Assembly: GCF_007994075.1 (NCBI RefSeq)
Contig: NZ_VIWU01000001.1
Span: forward strand, 7,440,001 to 7,504,000
DNA: 64,000 nucleotides
Direction: 5' to 3'
DNA from: Pseudonocardia hierapolitana
GTDB lineage: Bacteria; Actinomycetota; Actinomycetes; Mycobacteriales; Pseudonocardiaceae
Positions 52,455 to 61,335 of this stretch are shown here, one piece after another. Position numbers and translations under genes: made by a program. The stretch's first letter is position 1. The number at the start of each line of letters is the position of its first letter. Under the pieces are notes generated by a model that saw only the letters and a list, made by a program, of their open reading frames with translations, was not told the origin of the DNA and searched no databases.

Positions 52455-53717
52455 GTGACCGTGACCGCTGAGATCAGCCCGTTCCGCCAGCCGAAGGCCG
52501 TCTGGGCCGTCGCCTTCGCGTGCGTCATCTCGTTCATGGGGATCGGCCTCGTCGACCCGATCCTGCCGGCGCTCGCCACGCAGCTGGACGCGAGTCACAC
52601 GCAGGTGGAGCTGCTGTTCACGAGCTACCTCGTCGTCACGGCCGTCGCGATGCTCGTGACGGGCGCGGTGTCCAGCCGGATCGGCGCGAAGCGCACGCTG
52701 ATCGCGGGCCTCGCGCTCATCGTGGTGTTCGCGGCGGCCGCCGGTGCCGCGGACAGCATCGCCGGGATCGTCGGCTTCCGCGCCGGGTGGGGACTGGGCA
52801 ACGCCCTGTTCATCGCGACCTCGCTCGCCGTGATCGTCGGATCCGCGAGCGGTGGCTTCGCCGGCGCGATCGTGCTCTACGAGACCGCGCTCGGCGTCGG
52901 CATCGCCACCGGCCCCCTGCTCGGTGGGCTGCTCGGCGACATCAGCTGGCGCGGGCCGTTCCTCGGCGTCTCCGTCCTCATGCTGATCGCGCTCGTGGCG
53001 ACCGTGGCGTTCCTGCCGCCGACGCCCGCCCCGGAGCGGCGCTCGTCGCTGCGCGAGCCCCTCGCCGCACTGAAGCACCGCAGCCTGCGCACCACCAGCG
53101 TCGTCGGGCTGCTCTACAACTGGGGCTTCTTCACGCTGCTGGGCTACGCGCCGTTCCTGATGGGCCTCTCGGCCCTGCAGCTCGGCGGGGTCTTCTTCGC
53201 GTGGGGCGTGCTCGTGGCGATCTTCGCGGTGTTCGGCGCGCCCTGGCTGGAGCGGCACTTCGGCACCGCGCGCACCCTCACCGCGTGCCTCGTCCTCGTG
53301 GCCGTGGTCCTCGCCCTGATCGGCGCGTTCCCCGGCGTGCGGTGGGTCGTGATCGGGGCGGTGATCGCCTCCGGGGCGTTCGTCGGGCTCAACAACACCC
53401 TCGTCACCACGGCGGTCATGAGCATCTCGCCGGTGCCGCGGCCGGTGGCGTCGGCGACGTACGGGTTCGTGCGGTTCATCGGCGGCGGGCTCGCCCCGTT
53501 CGCGGCGGGCCTGCTCGCCGAGCACCTGAGCGTGCACGTGCCGTTCCTGCTGGGCGCGGTGGTCGTGCTCGCGGGCGCCGTGCTGCTCCAGACGGTCCGG
53601 GGCGACCTCGACGGTGCCGGCGAGACCGCCGACGAGGCACGGGAGGCGGCCGGGGAGGTTCCGGCGCTGGCGGAGGAGGCGGTCATCGCCCGGGACGCCC
53701 TCGCCCGCGAGCGCTGA
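52455..53717 (+). CDS. MFS drug-efflux-type transporter
   Basis: A 420-residue twelve-helix MFS protein of the drug:H+ antiporter type, with VDPILPALATQLDASHTQVELLFTSY in TM1-2 and the loop between TM2 and TM3 SRIGAKRTLIAG (motif A variant). The C-terminal 35 residues are acidic and alanine-rich, probably a cytoplasmic tail. Substrate unknown. GTG start, leaderless by the -10 position. Its 3' end overlaps the convergent hrpB gene by 35 bp, so the last codons of both are read on opposite strands. Confidence 0.88.
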   Translation: MTVTAEISPFRQPKAVWAVAFACVISFMGIGLVDPILPALATQLDASHTQVELLFTSYLVVTAVAMLVTGAVSSRIGAKRTLIAGLALIVVFAAAAGAADSIAGIVGFRAGWGLGNALFIATSLAVIVGSASGGFAGAIVLYETALGVGIATGPLLGGLLGDISWRGPFLGVSVLMLIALVATVAFLPPTPAPERRSSLREPLAALKHRSLRTTSVVGLLYNWGFFTLLGYAPFLMGLSALQLGGVFFAWGVLVAIFAVFGAPWLERHFGTARTLTACLVLVAVVLALIGAFPGVRWVVIGAVIASGAFVGLNNTLVTTAVMSISPVPRPVASATYGFVRFIGGGLAPFAAGLLAEHLSVHVPFLLGAVVVLAGAVLLQTVRGDLDGAGETADEAREAAGEVPALAEEAVIARDALARER

Positions 53718-56142
53718 CCGTGGGCGGCGCGGTGCGCGGGTCCTCAGGCCATGCGTGCTTGGGGTAGCGGCCCCGCAGCTCCGCCCGGACCTGGGGATAG
53801 CCCGTCGTCCAGAAGCTCGCCAGGTCGGCGGTGACCGCGGCCGGTCGGCCTGCCGGTGAGAGCAGGTGCAGCAGCACCGGGAGCCTCCCGCCCGCCACGG
53901 CAGGCGCGCCGGCCCAGCCGAACACCTCCTGGACCTTCACCGCCAGGACGGGCCGCTCTCCCGAGTAGTCGAGGGCGACCCGCGAGCCGGACGGCACCGT
54001 GAGCCGCTCGGGCGCCAGCTCGTCGAGGGCGGCGGCCTCACGCCACCCGAGGAGGCCGCGCAGGATCGCTCCCGCGTCGACCCGGGACAGATCGGCGCGG
54101 CCGCGGGCCGACGTGATCGCGCCGAACCACCGGTCGGGATCGGCCAGCAGCGCCTCGTCCGAGACGTCCGGCCACGGCGGACCGAGGACGCGGTGCAGCG
54201 TGGCGAGCCGGTCCCGCAGCCGGCCGGCACCGTCCGACCAGCGCAGCAGGCCGAGGCCCTCGGTCCGCAGGCCGTCGAGCAGGGCGGCGCGCAGGGCGTC
54301 GGGTGGCGGATCGGCGATGCGGTGCTCGTCGAGGACGATCGCGCCGAGGCGCCGGACGTGCCGGGCCACCACGCCTGCCTGGTCGCCGCGCACCCACGCC
54401 ACCTCGTCGGCCTCCGTGACGAGCGCGGGCGCGGCGCGCACCGCCAGCTCCCGGTCGGCCGCGGCGGCGAGGCGCACCCGGCCGTGGTCGGCGCCGGGCG
54501 TCCGGTCGGCCACCGCCACGGCGAGCCATTCCTGGCCGTCCAGCGCCGTGCCGGGCGGCAGCTCCACGGCGGTGCCGCCGGCCATGAGGTAGCGCCGGGA
54601 GCCGGCGGAGCGGCGGCGGGCCAGGCGTTCGGGGTGGGCGAGCGCGGTGACGAACGCGGGGTCGTCACCGTCGCCGCGAACGTCGACGAGCCGCTGCAGC
54701 CGGCGCGCCTCGGCCCGCCACCGGCCCGCGCCGGGAGCCGACCCGGAACGCAGCCTGCGCAGCTCGGACTCCACCTCGACGCCTGCGGCGAGGGTGTCGT
54801 CGTCGAGCAGGGCCACCACCTCCGCGGCCGCCCGCCCCCCGACCTCGGCCGCCCCGTCGAGCAGCGCCCGGGCCAGCCGCGGGTGCAGACCGAGCTCGGC
54901 CATGCGGCGTCCCCGGTCGGTGACACCGGCAGCGGCGCCGTCGCCGGAGAGCGCCCCGAGCGCGTGCAGCACCGCGCGCCCGGCCTGGAGCGGGGCCTCC
55001 GGTGGGGCGTCCCACCAGCGCAGGCCCGCGCCGTCGGGGGTGCCCCAGCAGGCGAGGTCGAGCGCGAGCCGGGTGAGGTCGGCGGTGCGGATCTCGGGAT
55101 CGGGCTCCGGCGCCAGCAGCTCGCCTTTCGGCCAGCAGCGCAGCACCCGCCCCGGGGCCTCCCGGCCGGCCCGCCCGGCCCGTTGCTCGGCCACCGCGGC
55201 CGACACCCGGACGGTGACCAGCCCGGCGAGCCCGCGGCGGTGGTCGGTCCGCGGCACCCGCGCGAGCCCCGCGTCGACGACGGCGCGCACACCCGGCACC
55301 GTGAGGCTCGACTCCGCGACCGCCGTGGCGAGCACCACCCGGCGGCGGGGGCCCGGCCGCAGCGCCCGGTCCTGCTCCGCCGCCGGCAGGCGCCCGTGCA
55401 GCGGGACGACGTCCGCGTCCAGCCCGGACAGCGCGATCGTGGTGCGCCGGATCTCCGCGACGCCGGGGAGGAACGTGAGCACGTCGCCGTCACCCTCGTC
55501 GAGCGCCGTCCGTACGGCGCGCGCCACGCACACCTCGATCCGCTCGCCACGGAGCGGCGGGAGGTGCCGCACGGTCACCGGGAACGTGCGTGCCGGAACG
55601 TCCAGCACCGGCGCCGGATCCTGGCCGCCGAGCAGCTCGGCGAGCCTGCGGGTCCGGACCGTCGCCGACGTCGCCAGTAGCCGCAGGTCCGGGCGCAGCC
55701 CGTCGCGGGCGTCCAGCAGCAGCGCGAGCAGCAGGTCGGCGTCGAGGTGCCGCTCGTGGCACTCGTCGAGCACCACCGCTGCGGTGCCGGGGAGCTCCGG
55801 GTCGGCGACGAACCTGCGCAGCAGCAGGCCCGACGTCACGACCTCGATGCGGGTCGCCGCGGACGTGCGGGCGTCGCCGCGCACGGCGTAGCCGACCGTG
55901 CGCCCGAGGTCCTCGCCGAGCAGGGCGGCCATCCGCGCGGCCGCGGCGCGCGCGGCCAGCCTGCGCGGTTCGGCGACGATCACCTTCCCCGGCAGCTCGG
56001 GCGCGAGCGCCAGCGGCACGAGCGTGGTCTTGCCGGTACCGGGTGGCGCGACCAGCACCGCCGAGCCGGCCCCGGCGAGCGTGGCGGTGATCTCGGGGAG
56101 CGCGGCGCGGACCGGGAGGTCGGGGAGCGCGGGAAGCATCAC
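53683..56142 (-). CDS. hrpB: ATP-dependent helicase HrpB
   Basis: An 819-residue DExH helicase of the HrpB family. The motifs are in order: GTGKTTLVPLAL (about 35-46), DECHERH (about 125), SATVRT, the VAESSLTVPGVRAVVDAG region, QRAGRAGR and a C-terminal HrpB domain. These helicases act on RNA, and their cellular role is not settled. The start may be GTG as given or the ATG that follows it. It overlaps MFS at its 3' end by 35 bp. The C-terminal tail ending VSARGRGRPGR is basic. Confidence 0.93.
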   Translation of the reverse strand: MMLPALPDLPVRAALPEITATLAGAGSAVLVAPPGTGKTTLVPLALAPELPGKVIVAEPRRLAARAAAARMAALLGEDLGRTVGYAVRGDARTSAATRIEVVTSGLLLRRFVADPELPGTAAVVLDECHERHLDADLLLALLLDARDGLRPDLRLLATSATVRTRRLAELLGGQDPAPVLDVPARTFPVTVRHLPPLRGERIEVCVARAVRTALDEGDGDVLTFLPGVAEIRRTTIALSGLDADVVPLHGRLPAAEQDRALRPGPRRRVVLATAVAESSLTVPGVRAVVDAGLARVPRTDHRRGLAGLVTVRVSAAVAEQRAGRAGREAPGRVLRCWPKGELLAPEPDPEIRTADLTRLALDLACWGTPDGAGLRWWDAPPEAPLQAGRAVLHALGALSGDGAAAGVTDRGRRMAELGLHPRLARALLDGAAEVGGRAAAEVVALLDDDTLAAGVEVESELRRLRSGSAPGAGRWRAEARRLQRLVDVRGDGDDPAFVTALAHPERLARRRSAGSRRYLMAGGTAVELPPGTALDGQEWLAVAVADRTPGADHGRVRLAAAADRELAVRAAPALVTEADEVAWVRGDQAGVVARHVRRLGAIVLDEHRIADPPPDALRAALLDGLRTEGLGLLRWSDGAGRLRDRLATLHRVLGPPWPDVSDEALLADPDRWFGAITSARGRADLSRVDAGAILRGLLGWREAAALDELAPERLTVPSGSRVALDYSGERPVLAVKVQEVFGWAGAPAVAGGRLPVLLHLLSPAGRPAAVTADLASFWTTGYPQVRAELRGRYPKHAWPEDPRTAPPTVSARGRGRPGR

Positions 56143-56157
56143 CCCCCAGTCTGCCCG

Positions 56158-57183
56158 TCAGGCGGGCACCCGCCGCGGGGCGTCGGGCAGCGGCTGCAGC
56201 AGCGACGGCCGGTCGTGGGCCCAGCAGTCCAGGAGGTGCTCGCCGAACCGGTCGGCGAGCAGTCCGCTCGCCCTGATCCCGAACACGACGTCCGCGGCGA
56301 GCGCGGGCTCGCCCGCGAGCAGCGGCGCGATGACGCCGCGGCGGATCAGCTGCTCGTGCACCGCGTCCGCCTCGACGTGCTCGGCGTAGAACGCGACCGC
56401 CGCAGCCGGCAGCTCGAGCCGCCGCATCGCCCTGACCAGGCGGTCCGATCCGGGGGACGAGGTGAGCTCGACCGTGGCGAACTGCCCGACCAGCGCCCCT
56501 CGCAGGGCCCGGCGCAGCCCGCACAGGGACATGAAGTTGACCTCGGCGAGCGTCTCGGCGGGGGCGGCGTCCAGGTAGGTGCCGTAGGCGTCGTCCAGGT
56601 CGAGCGCCTGCATCATGTCGGCGAAGAGCCGTGCGTGCATCCGGTCGGGGTCGCCCGCCCCGTACTCGTCGTGCTCGACGGTGACGAGGGCGGCCTTCGC
56701 CGGCCCGTCGAGGCGGGCGATCACCCAGGCCTGGGGGTCGGCCTCCTTGAGGTGGTAGAGCGAGCGGTGCGCCACGTACTCGCGCACCTGCCAGCGCTCG
56801 CCCTCCCTCGCCAGGTGCCAGGACGGGCCCGTGCCCTCGACCGGCTCGACGAGCAGGGCGCCGAGTTCGGCGTCCACGTCGTCGGACGGCTCGACGTCGG
56901 CACGCAGGGCGTCGAGGAACAGCCGCTCCGCCGCGACGCGCATCGTGACCAGCGCGGGGTCCCACTCTCGCTCGTCGGGCACCCCGGCGAACCCGCGGTA
57001 GTGCATCTCGTAGAGGCAGTACAGGGCGAGCTGCAGGTCGGCGCCGTACGGGTCCGCGCCGTCCACCGGCGGGAGGATCTCCGGGCCCCGCCGCAGCGCG
57101 CTGACCACGGCGGCCGAGAGCGGGCCGCGCGGCTGCGGCAGCGGCGGCGCCTCGACCGGGCGGATGGCGCTACTGCCGAACAC
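56158..57183 (-). CDS. iron-containing redox enzyme, haem-oxygenase-like fold
   Basis: A 341-residue protein of the haem-oxygenase-like diiron oxidase/oxygenase (HDO) type. The iron-binding pattern is in LYCLYEMHYRGFAGVPD (Glu, His) and VEHDEYGAGDPDRMHARLFA (Glu, Asp, His), as in members that use O2 on fatty acids or amines. GTG start with a strong GGGGAGGAGGG site. It follows the CDGSH gene, overlapping it by 14 bp, and ends 15 bp from the hrpB start on the same strand. Substrate is unknown. A ferredoxin-like CDGSH partner as electron donor is suggested by gene order. Confidence 0.83.
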   Translation of the reverse strand: MFGSSAIRPVEAPPLPQPRGPLSAAVVSALRRGPEILPPVDGADPYGADLQLALYCLYEMHYRGFAGVPDEREWDPALVTMRVAAERLFLDALRADVEPSDDVDAELGALLVEPVEGTGPSWHLAREGERWQVREYVAHRSLYHLKEADPQAWVIARLDGPAKAALVTVEHDEYGAGDPDRMHARLFADMMQALDLDDAYGTYLDAAPAETLAEVNFMSLCGLRRALRGALVGQFATVELTSSPGSDRLVRAMRRLELPAAAVAFYAEHVEADAVHEQLIRRGVIAPLLAGEPALAADVVFGIRASGLLADRFGEHLLDCWAHDRPSLLQPLPDAPRRVPA

Positions 57184-57391
57184 GTTCGCCCTCCTCCCCG
57201 CCGGTGCGGACCTTGCGCCGGTGGCTGGTGTCGCAGAAGGGCTGACGACGGCTGCGCCGGCACGTGCACAGCGCCGTGACCGGCCGGTCCGACCGCACGC
57301 GACGTCCGTCCGGGAGCACGACGTCCACCGGGCCCGCCACGAGCATCGGCCCCTCGTCGGTGAGCAGGACCTGCTGAACCCGGTCAGGCAT
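57170..57391 (-). CDS. CDGSH iron-sulfur protein
   Basis: A 73-residue protein with the CDGSH cluster-binding motif CTCRRSRRQPFCDTSH (C-x-C-x2-S-x3-P-x-C-D-x2-H) at about residues 42-57. It would hold one redox-active 2Fe-2S cluster. ATG start overlapping the MTQ2-like stop by eight bases, and its end overlaps the start of the diiron protein. This tight arrangement with a diiron oxidase makes an electron-transfer role likely, though no direct evidence exists. The C-terminus ends KVRTGGEEGERVRQ. Confidence 0.87.
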   Translation of the reverse strand: MPDRVQQVLLTDEGPMLVAGPVDVVLPDGRRVRSDRPVTALCTCRRSRRQPFCDTSHRRKVRTGGEEGERVRQ

Positions 57392-58037
57392 GGCGGGCCC
57401 GCACGACCACGAGTTCCTCCTCGCGCTGCCCGGGACGGATGAGGCCCCGGGACTCCAGCATCGCGGCGCGCGCCCGCATCACCGGCCCGAACGGCACGGT
57501 CGCCGTCGCGGCGACGCGCGCGACGAGTCCGGCGCGGTCGAGGGCGGCGAGCGTCAGGTCGACGTCGCACACCGCGGAGTGCACGAGCAGCACGTCCCCG
57601 TCGGGGGCGAGGACGTGCTGCACGCCCGCGCAGATCCGGTCGATCAGCGCGCGCCCGTCGGGGCCCGCGTCCCAGCACCGCCCCATGGCGTGGCGCGGCA
57701 ACCGGGACGAGGCCGCCGGCACGTACGGCGGGTTCGCCATGACGAGCCCGAAGCGGCGGCCCGCGACGGGGTCGAAGAGGTCGCCGCGGTGCACCGCCAC
57801 CCGCGCCCCGTGCACCCGGCTGTTGAGCCAGGTGGTGACCACGGAACGCAGCGACAGGTCCACCGCGGTGACCGTGGCCGCGCCGGAACGGGCCGCCGCG
57901 AGCGCGAGCGCTCCGCAGCCCGTTCCGACGTCGAGCACGTTCCTGCCGCGGGCGAACCCGCCGCCACGGGTCACGTCGATCAGCAACTCGGTATCGCTCT
58001 CTGCCCGGTACACCCCGGGCGGGCACAACAGCAGCAC
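57384..58037 (-). CDS. HemK2/MTQ2-type protein methyltransferase
   Basis: A 217-residue class I SAM-dependent methyltransferase. LDVGTGCGALALAAA is the SAM site and NPPYVPA the motif for glutamine-type (Q) methylation of release factors or other NPPY substrates. GTG start. It heads an operon with the CDGSH and diiron proteins, all overlapping. In actinomycetes this trio is conserved, suggesting a joint pathway; the target of methylation is unknown here. The genuine PrmC is normally elsewhere with prfA. Confidence 0.86.
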   Translation of the reverse strand: MLLLCPPGVYRAESDTELLIDVTRGGGFARGRNVLDVGTGCGALALAAARSGAATVTAVDLSLRSVVTTWLNSRVHGARVAVHRGDLFDPVAGRRFGLVMANPPYVPAASSRLPRHAMGRCWDAGPDGRALIDRICAGVQHVLAPDGDVLLVHSAVCDVDLTLAALDRAGLVARVAATATVPFGPVMRARAAMLESRGLIRPGQREEELVVVRARHA

Positions 58038-58076
58038 GAGCGGATGGTGCCCCGGGCGGAGGGCGTCAAACTTGGA

Positions 58077-59081
58077 TCAGCGCTCGGTCCGTTCTCCCGC
58101 GACGGCCGCGTACCGCGCCTGTGCCGCCTCGACGACGCCGGAGCGGTTCTTGTGGGACCGCTCGAACGCGATCATCGCCCGCAGGTCGTCGGGGTCGGCC
58201 AGCTCGCGGACGGCAGCGATCGCGTTGGGCGCCGTCATCTCCTCGAAGTGCTTGATCGGCAGCTCGGAGGCGGCGAGGCCGCCCAGCTCCGCGCGGGTCT
58301 CGTGCACCGCGCCCGCCACGGTGTCCGCTCCTTCGCGCCGCGCCACCCGCTCGGCCTGCTGCAGGGTCGCGTCCCGGCCGGCCGCGGCGACCTCCCGGGT
58401 GTCGCTGCCGAGCCGGGCGGCCGCGCCCGCGACCTCCTCGACGGTCTCCTTCGCCTCCTCACCGGTGCGGTAGACGGTGTGGACGGCCCGGTTGACCTGC
58501 TCCACGGCGAACCGCGTGGGCAGCGCGACCGCGTGCGCCACGCCGCCGGCCAACCGCTGCAGCGGCGTCGGGGTGAGGGCGGTGGGGCCGCCGAGGGCCT
58601 CTTCGGCGAGGACGGTCGTGAGCCATTCGACGGTGGCGGTGTGGGCGTCGACCAGGTCGTCGGCGAGGCGGACGACCGAGTCCAGCCCCGCCCGCTGGGC
58701 GAGAACACGCAGGTAGCGGGCACGGTCGAGGAGCTGGTGCTCGAGGGCGAGGTCGCCGATGAGCGCCTCGTCGATCGCCTGCATCTGCTCGAGGGTGGTC
58801 TTGACCAGCGCGAGGACTCGTCCGATCGCGGGCGTCACCACGTCGGGCACGGCGTCCAGGTTGCGCAGCGCCCGCTCGATGCGTTGCGCGCGGCGATCTG
58901 CGTTGGTGCCGTTCTGCTCCAGCTCGCGGCGTACGGCGTCGGTGCTGGCCTGGCCGAGGCGGATGCGCGCGATCTGCGCCTCGGTCCGGGTGAGCTGCTC
59001 GAGCGTCCTCAGCTGGCCGACGACCGTGTCGGTCGCGGCGGTCTCGGGGGCTGTCGGGAGGGCGGAGGTGGGGTTCGCCAT
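58077..59081 (-). CDS. ferritin-like helical protein, hypothetical
   Basis: A 334-residue all-helical protein, no signal peptide. The central part (about residues 95-170; IDEALIGDLALEHQLLDRAR onward) has the alternating helices of ferritin-like proteins, but I see no clear iron ligands. The C-terminal block ELPIKHFEEMTAPNAIAAVR with FERSHKNRSGVVEAAQARY matches a short motif shared by several actinomycete polymer- or stress-associated proteins. The function is not known. ATG start at MANPTSA with a weak ribosome-binding site; upstream codons are not family-like. It is followed by the MTQ2-like operon on the same strand. Confidence 0.65.
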   Translation of the reverse strand: MANPTSALPTAPETAATDTVVGQLRTLEQLTRTEAQIARIRLGQASTDAVRRELEQNGTNADRRAQRIERALRNLDAVPDVVTPAIGRVLALVKTTLEQMQAIDEALIGDLALEHQLLDRARYLRVLAQRAGLDSVVRLADDLVDAHTATVEWLTTVLAEEALGGPTALTPTPLQRLAGGVAHAVALPTRFAVEQVNRAVHTVYRTGEEAKETVEEVAGAAARLGSDTREVAAAGRDATLQQAERVARREGADTVAGAVHETRAELGGLAASELPIKHFEEMTAPNAIAAVRELADPDDLRAMIAFERSHKNRSGVVEAAQARYAAVAGERTER

Positions 59082-59157
59082 GCCGCTCGGGTGCCCCGGG
59101 CCCGGGATCGGCACGCGCGACCACGAGAGTGAATCGCGGCACGGCCGGTCGGGGGAC

Positions 59158-60111
59158 CTACTCGGCGGGTGACGCTGCGCTCAACTGGGCGTCGAGCTCC
59201 TCCAGACGGGCCTGGGCCCGCGCCGTGCGGGACGCCGCCACGCCCACCGCGCGGGCGGAGGCCTTCGCCGCCGTCTCCGCGTCGCGGGCGGCCGTGGCCG
59301 CCGTGCGCTCCTGCTCACGGGCGGCCTCGAGCTCGGCGGTGAGTTCGGCCACCCGCCTGCGGGCGTCCTCGCGGGCCGTGACGGCCTCCTCGCGTGCGGC
59401 CTCGTCGGTGTCCTGCTTGGCCCGCGCCGCCGCCTCCTCGTCCTCCGCGGCGGTCAGCGCCTCCGCGCGCCGGTCGCGTTCGGCCTGCAACCGCGCGCGC
59501 CGGGCCCGATCCGCCGCGCCGTCGTCCGCGGGCGCGGCGTCCCGTTCGGTCTCGCGCTCCGGTTCGGGGGGAGCCGGGCGGGGCGCAGGCGCCGGCACGG
59601 CGTCCGGGTCGGCCTCGGGTCCGAAGCCGGTGTAGCTGAGCGTGCGGGTGAGCCGGCCGGACCGGACCTGCTCGGCGATCTCCGGGCGAGCCAGGGCGGC
59701 GTCCAGGATCCCCTGCAGCTCGCGGAGCACGCCCTCGGCCGCCGGGTCGCCCGCCTCCTGCGCCAGGCGGCCGGCCTCGCGCGCCATGGCCGCCACCAGC
59801 TGGTGGCGCTTGCTGGACAGCTGGCGCAGCGCCGTGCCGTCGAGGGTGCGCTGGGCGTCGGCGAGCCCGGCCGCGAGCGAGAGCAGCCCGTCGAGCTGCG
59901 CGGCCCGGTGCCGGGCGAGGAGATTGGCGAGCCACGCGGCCTTGGTGGGCCTGCGCAGCCTGCCGATGGCCTTCGCGAGCTCGCGGTCGCCCCGCTCGCG
60001 GGCGGCCGCGACGGCGGCGTCGCGGGCACCGATGAACTCGTCCGGCGGCACGGAGTACAGCTCGTCCGCCGCGGCGTCCAACGCGGTGTCGGGTTCGGAG
60101 TGGTCCGGCAC
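59158..60111 (-). CDS. coiled-coil hypothetical protein
   Basis: A 317-residue protein. About residues 1-155 are helical and contain LRRPTKAAWLANLLARHRA, a feature of a conserved actinomycete family of unknown role. A proline-rich linker near residue 175 leads to a long alanine/glutamate/arginine-rich coiled coil (about 200-310). GTG start. There is no signal peptide or membrane segment, so it is likely cytoplasmic, perhaps structural or DNA-associated. It is on the same strand as the ferritin-like gene, 76 bp upstream of it, and may share a promoter. Confidence 0.65.
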   Translation of the reverse strand: MPDHSEPDTALDAAADELYSVPPDEFIGARDAAVAAARERGDRELAKAIGRLRRPTKAAWLANLLARHRAAQLDGLLSLAAGLADAQRTLDGTALRQLSSKRHQLVAAMAREAGRLAQEAGDPAAEGVLRELQGILDAALARPEIAEQVRSGRLTRTLSYTGFGPEADPDAVPAPAPRPAPPEPERETERDAAPADDGAADRARRARLQAERDRRAEALTAAEDEEAAARAKQDTDEAAREEAVTAREDARRRVAELTAELEAAREQERTAATAARDAETAAKASARAVGVAASRTARAQARLEELDAQLSAASPAE

Positions 60112-60321
60112 ACAGCGAGCCTAGTGTGATTTTCGGGCCCGAAGATCCGCCCGATTGCGCGTGCAACAGTTACCGTGGGGTAGCACGGCTCGGCGGAACC
60201 CCCGGCCGCCCCCGTGCTCCCCGGCGGCCGCCTCCCCACCCCTCGGGAGGCGGCCGCCGGCCCACTCGATCGTGCGGTGCCGGGCGTGCGCACGTGCGAA
60301 GATCCGGGCAGGCTGCCGGGG

Positions 60322-61305
60322 ATGGCTCCGACCGATCCGTTCCCGCCACCCGTGTCGCCGATGCTGGCCACAGCCGGGGAGCCGCCCGCGGGCGCAGGAT
60401 GGTCGTTCGAGTTCAAGTGGGACGGCGTGCGCGCGGTCACCGCGGTGGCGGGCGAACGCGTCCGGGCCCAGAGCCGCCGGGGCAACGAGGTCACCGCGGC
60501 GTACCCGGAGCTCGCCGATCTCGGCGGGCTGCTGGACGGCCGGCCGGTGCTGCTGGACGGGGAGGTCGTCGCCCTCGACGAGAACGGCAGGCCGGACTTC
60601 GGGACGCTGCAGCACCGGATGCACGTGCGCTCGCCCGACCCGCAGCTCGTCGAGCGCATCCCCGTGTCCTACATCGTGTTCGACCTGCTGTACCTGGATG
60701 GCGTCTCGCTGCTCGGCGAGCCCTACGACCGGCGGCGCGCGCTGCTCGAGGAGCTGGGCATCGGCGGGCCGCGGGTGCAGGTACCCCCGGCGGCCGTCGG
60801 GGTGAGCGGCGCGCAGCTGCTCGAGGTCGCCAGGGCCCACGGCCTGGAAGGTGTGGTCGGGAAGCGACGCGCCTCCCGCTACGAGCCCGGCCGCCGCTCC
60901 CCGGCGTGGATCAAAACGGCTCTGCTGCACACCCAGGAGGTGGTGATCGGCGGCTGGACGGCGGGGGAGGGGCGGCGCGCGCAGAACGTCGGCGCGCTGC
61001 TCCTGGGCGCCTACGACGGCAGCGGGGCGCTGCGCTACCTCGGGCACGTCGGCACCGGGTTCACGGAGGCCGCGCTGCGCTCGCTGCTGGTCGAGCTGCG
61101 GACCCGGGAGCAGGCGGAGAGCCCGTTCGACGAGGAGGTGCCCCGCGACGAGGCCCGCAAGGCCCGCTGGGTGCGCCCCGAGCTGGTGGGCGAGGTCGTC
61201 TACCGGGTGCTGACGAAAGAGGGCCGGCTGCGCCACGCGGCGTGGCGGGGGCTGCGCAGCGACAAGGATCCGGCGGACGCGGTGATCACCGCGACCGGAC
61301 GGTGA
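60322..61305 (+). CDS. ATP-dependent DNA ligase (LigD ligase-domain type)
   Basis: A 327-residue DNA ligase. The adenylation lysine is K32 in FKWDGVRA, followed by GEVVALDENGRPDFGTLQHR, EGVVGKRRASRYEPG and the OB-fold domain ending RHAAWRGLRSDKDP. It corresponds to the ligase domain of LigD or to LigC, used in bacterial end-joining. No polymerase or nuclease domain and no ku gene is nearby, so it is a stand-alone ligase, perhaps a back-up repair enzyme. ATG start; an in-frame extension of 36 residues upstream lacks similarity. Confidence 0.9.
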   Translation: MAPTDPFPPPVSPMLATAGEPPAGAGWSFEFKWDGVRAVTAVAGERVRAQSRRGNEVTAAYPELADLGGLLDGRPVLLDGEVVALDENGRPDFGTLQHRMHVRSPDPQLVERIPVSYIVFDLLYLDGVSLLGEPYDRRRALLEELGIGGPRVQVPPAAVGVSGAQLLEVARAHGLEGVVGKRRASRYEPGRRSPAWIKTALLHTQEVVIGGWTAGEGRRAQNVGALLLGAYDGSGALRYLGHVGTGFTEAALRSLLVELRTREQAESPFDEEVPRDEARKARWVRPELVGEVVYRVLTKEGRLRHAAWRGLRSDKDPADAVITATGR

Positions 61306-61335
61306 GCCGATCGCGGCCCGTGGGAGGGTGCCCTC

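Noticed and set aside
60322..61305. Complete NHEJ locus
   Set aside because: Only the ligase is present; no ku or LigD polymerase/nuclease domain nearby.
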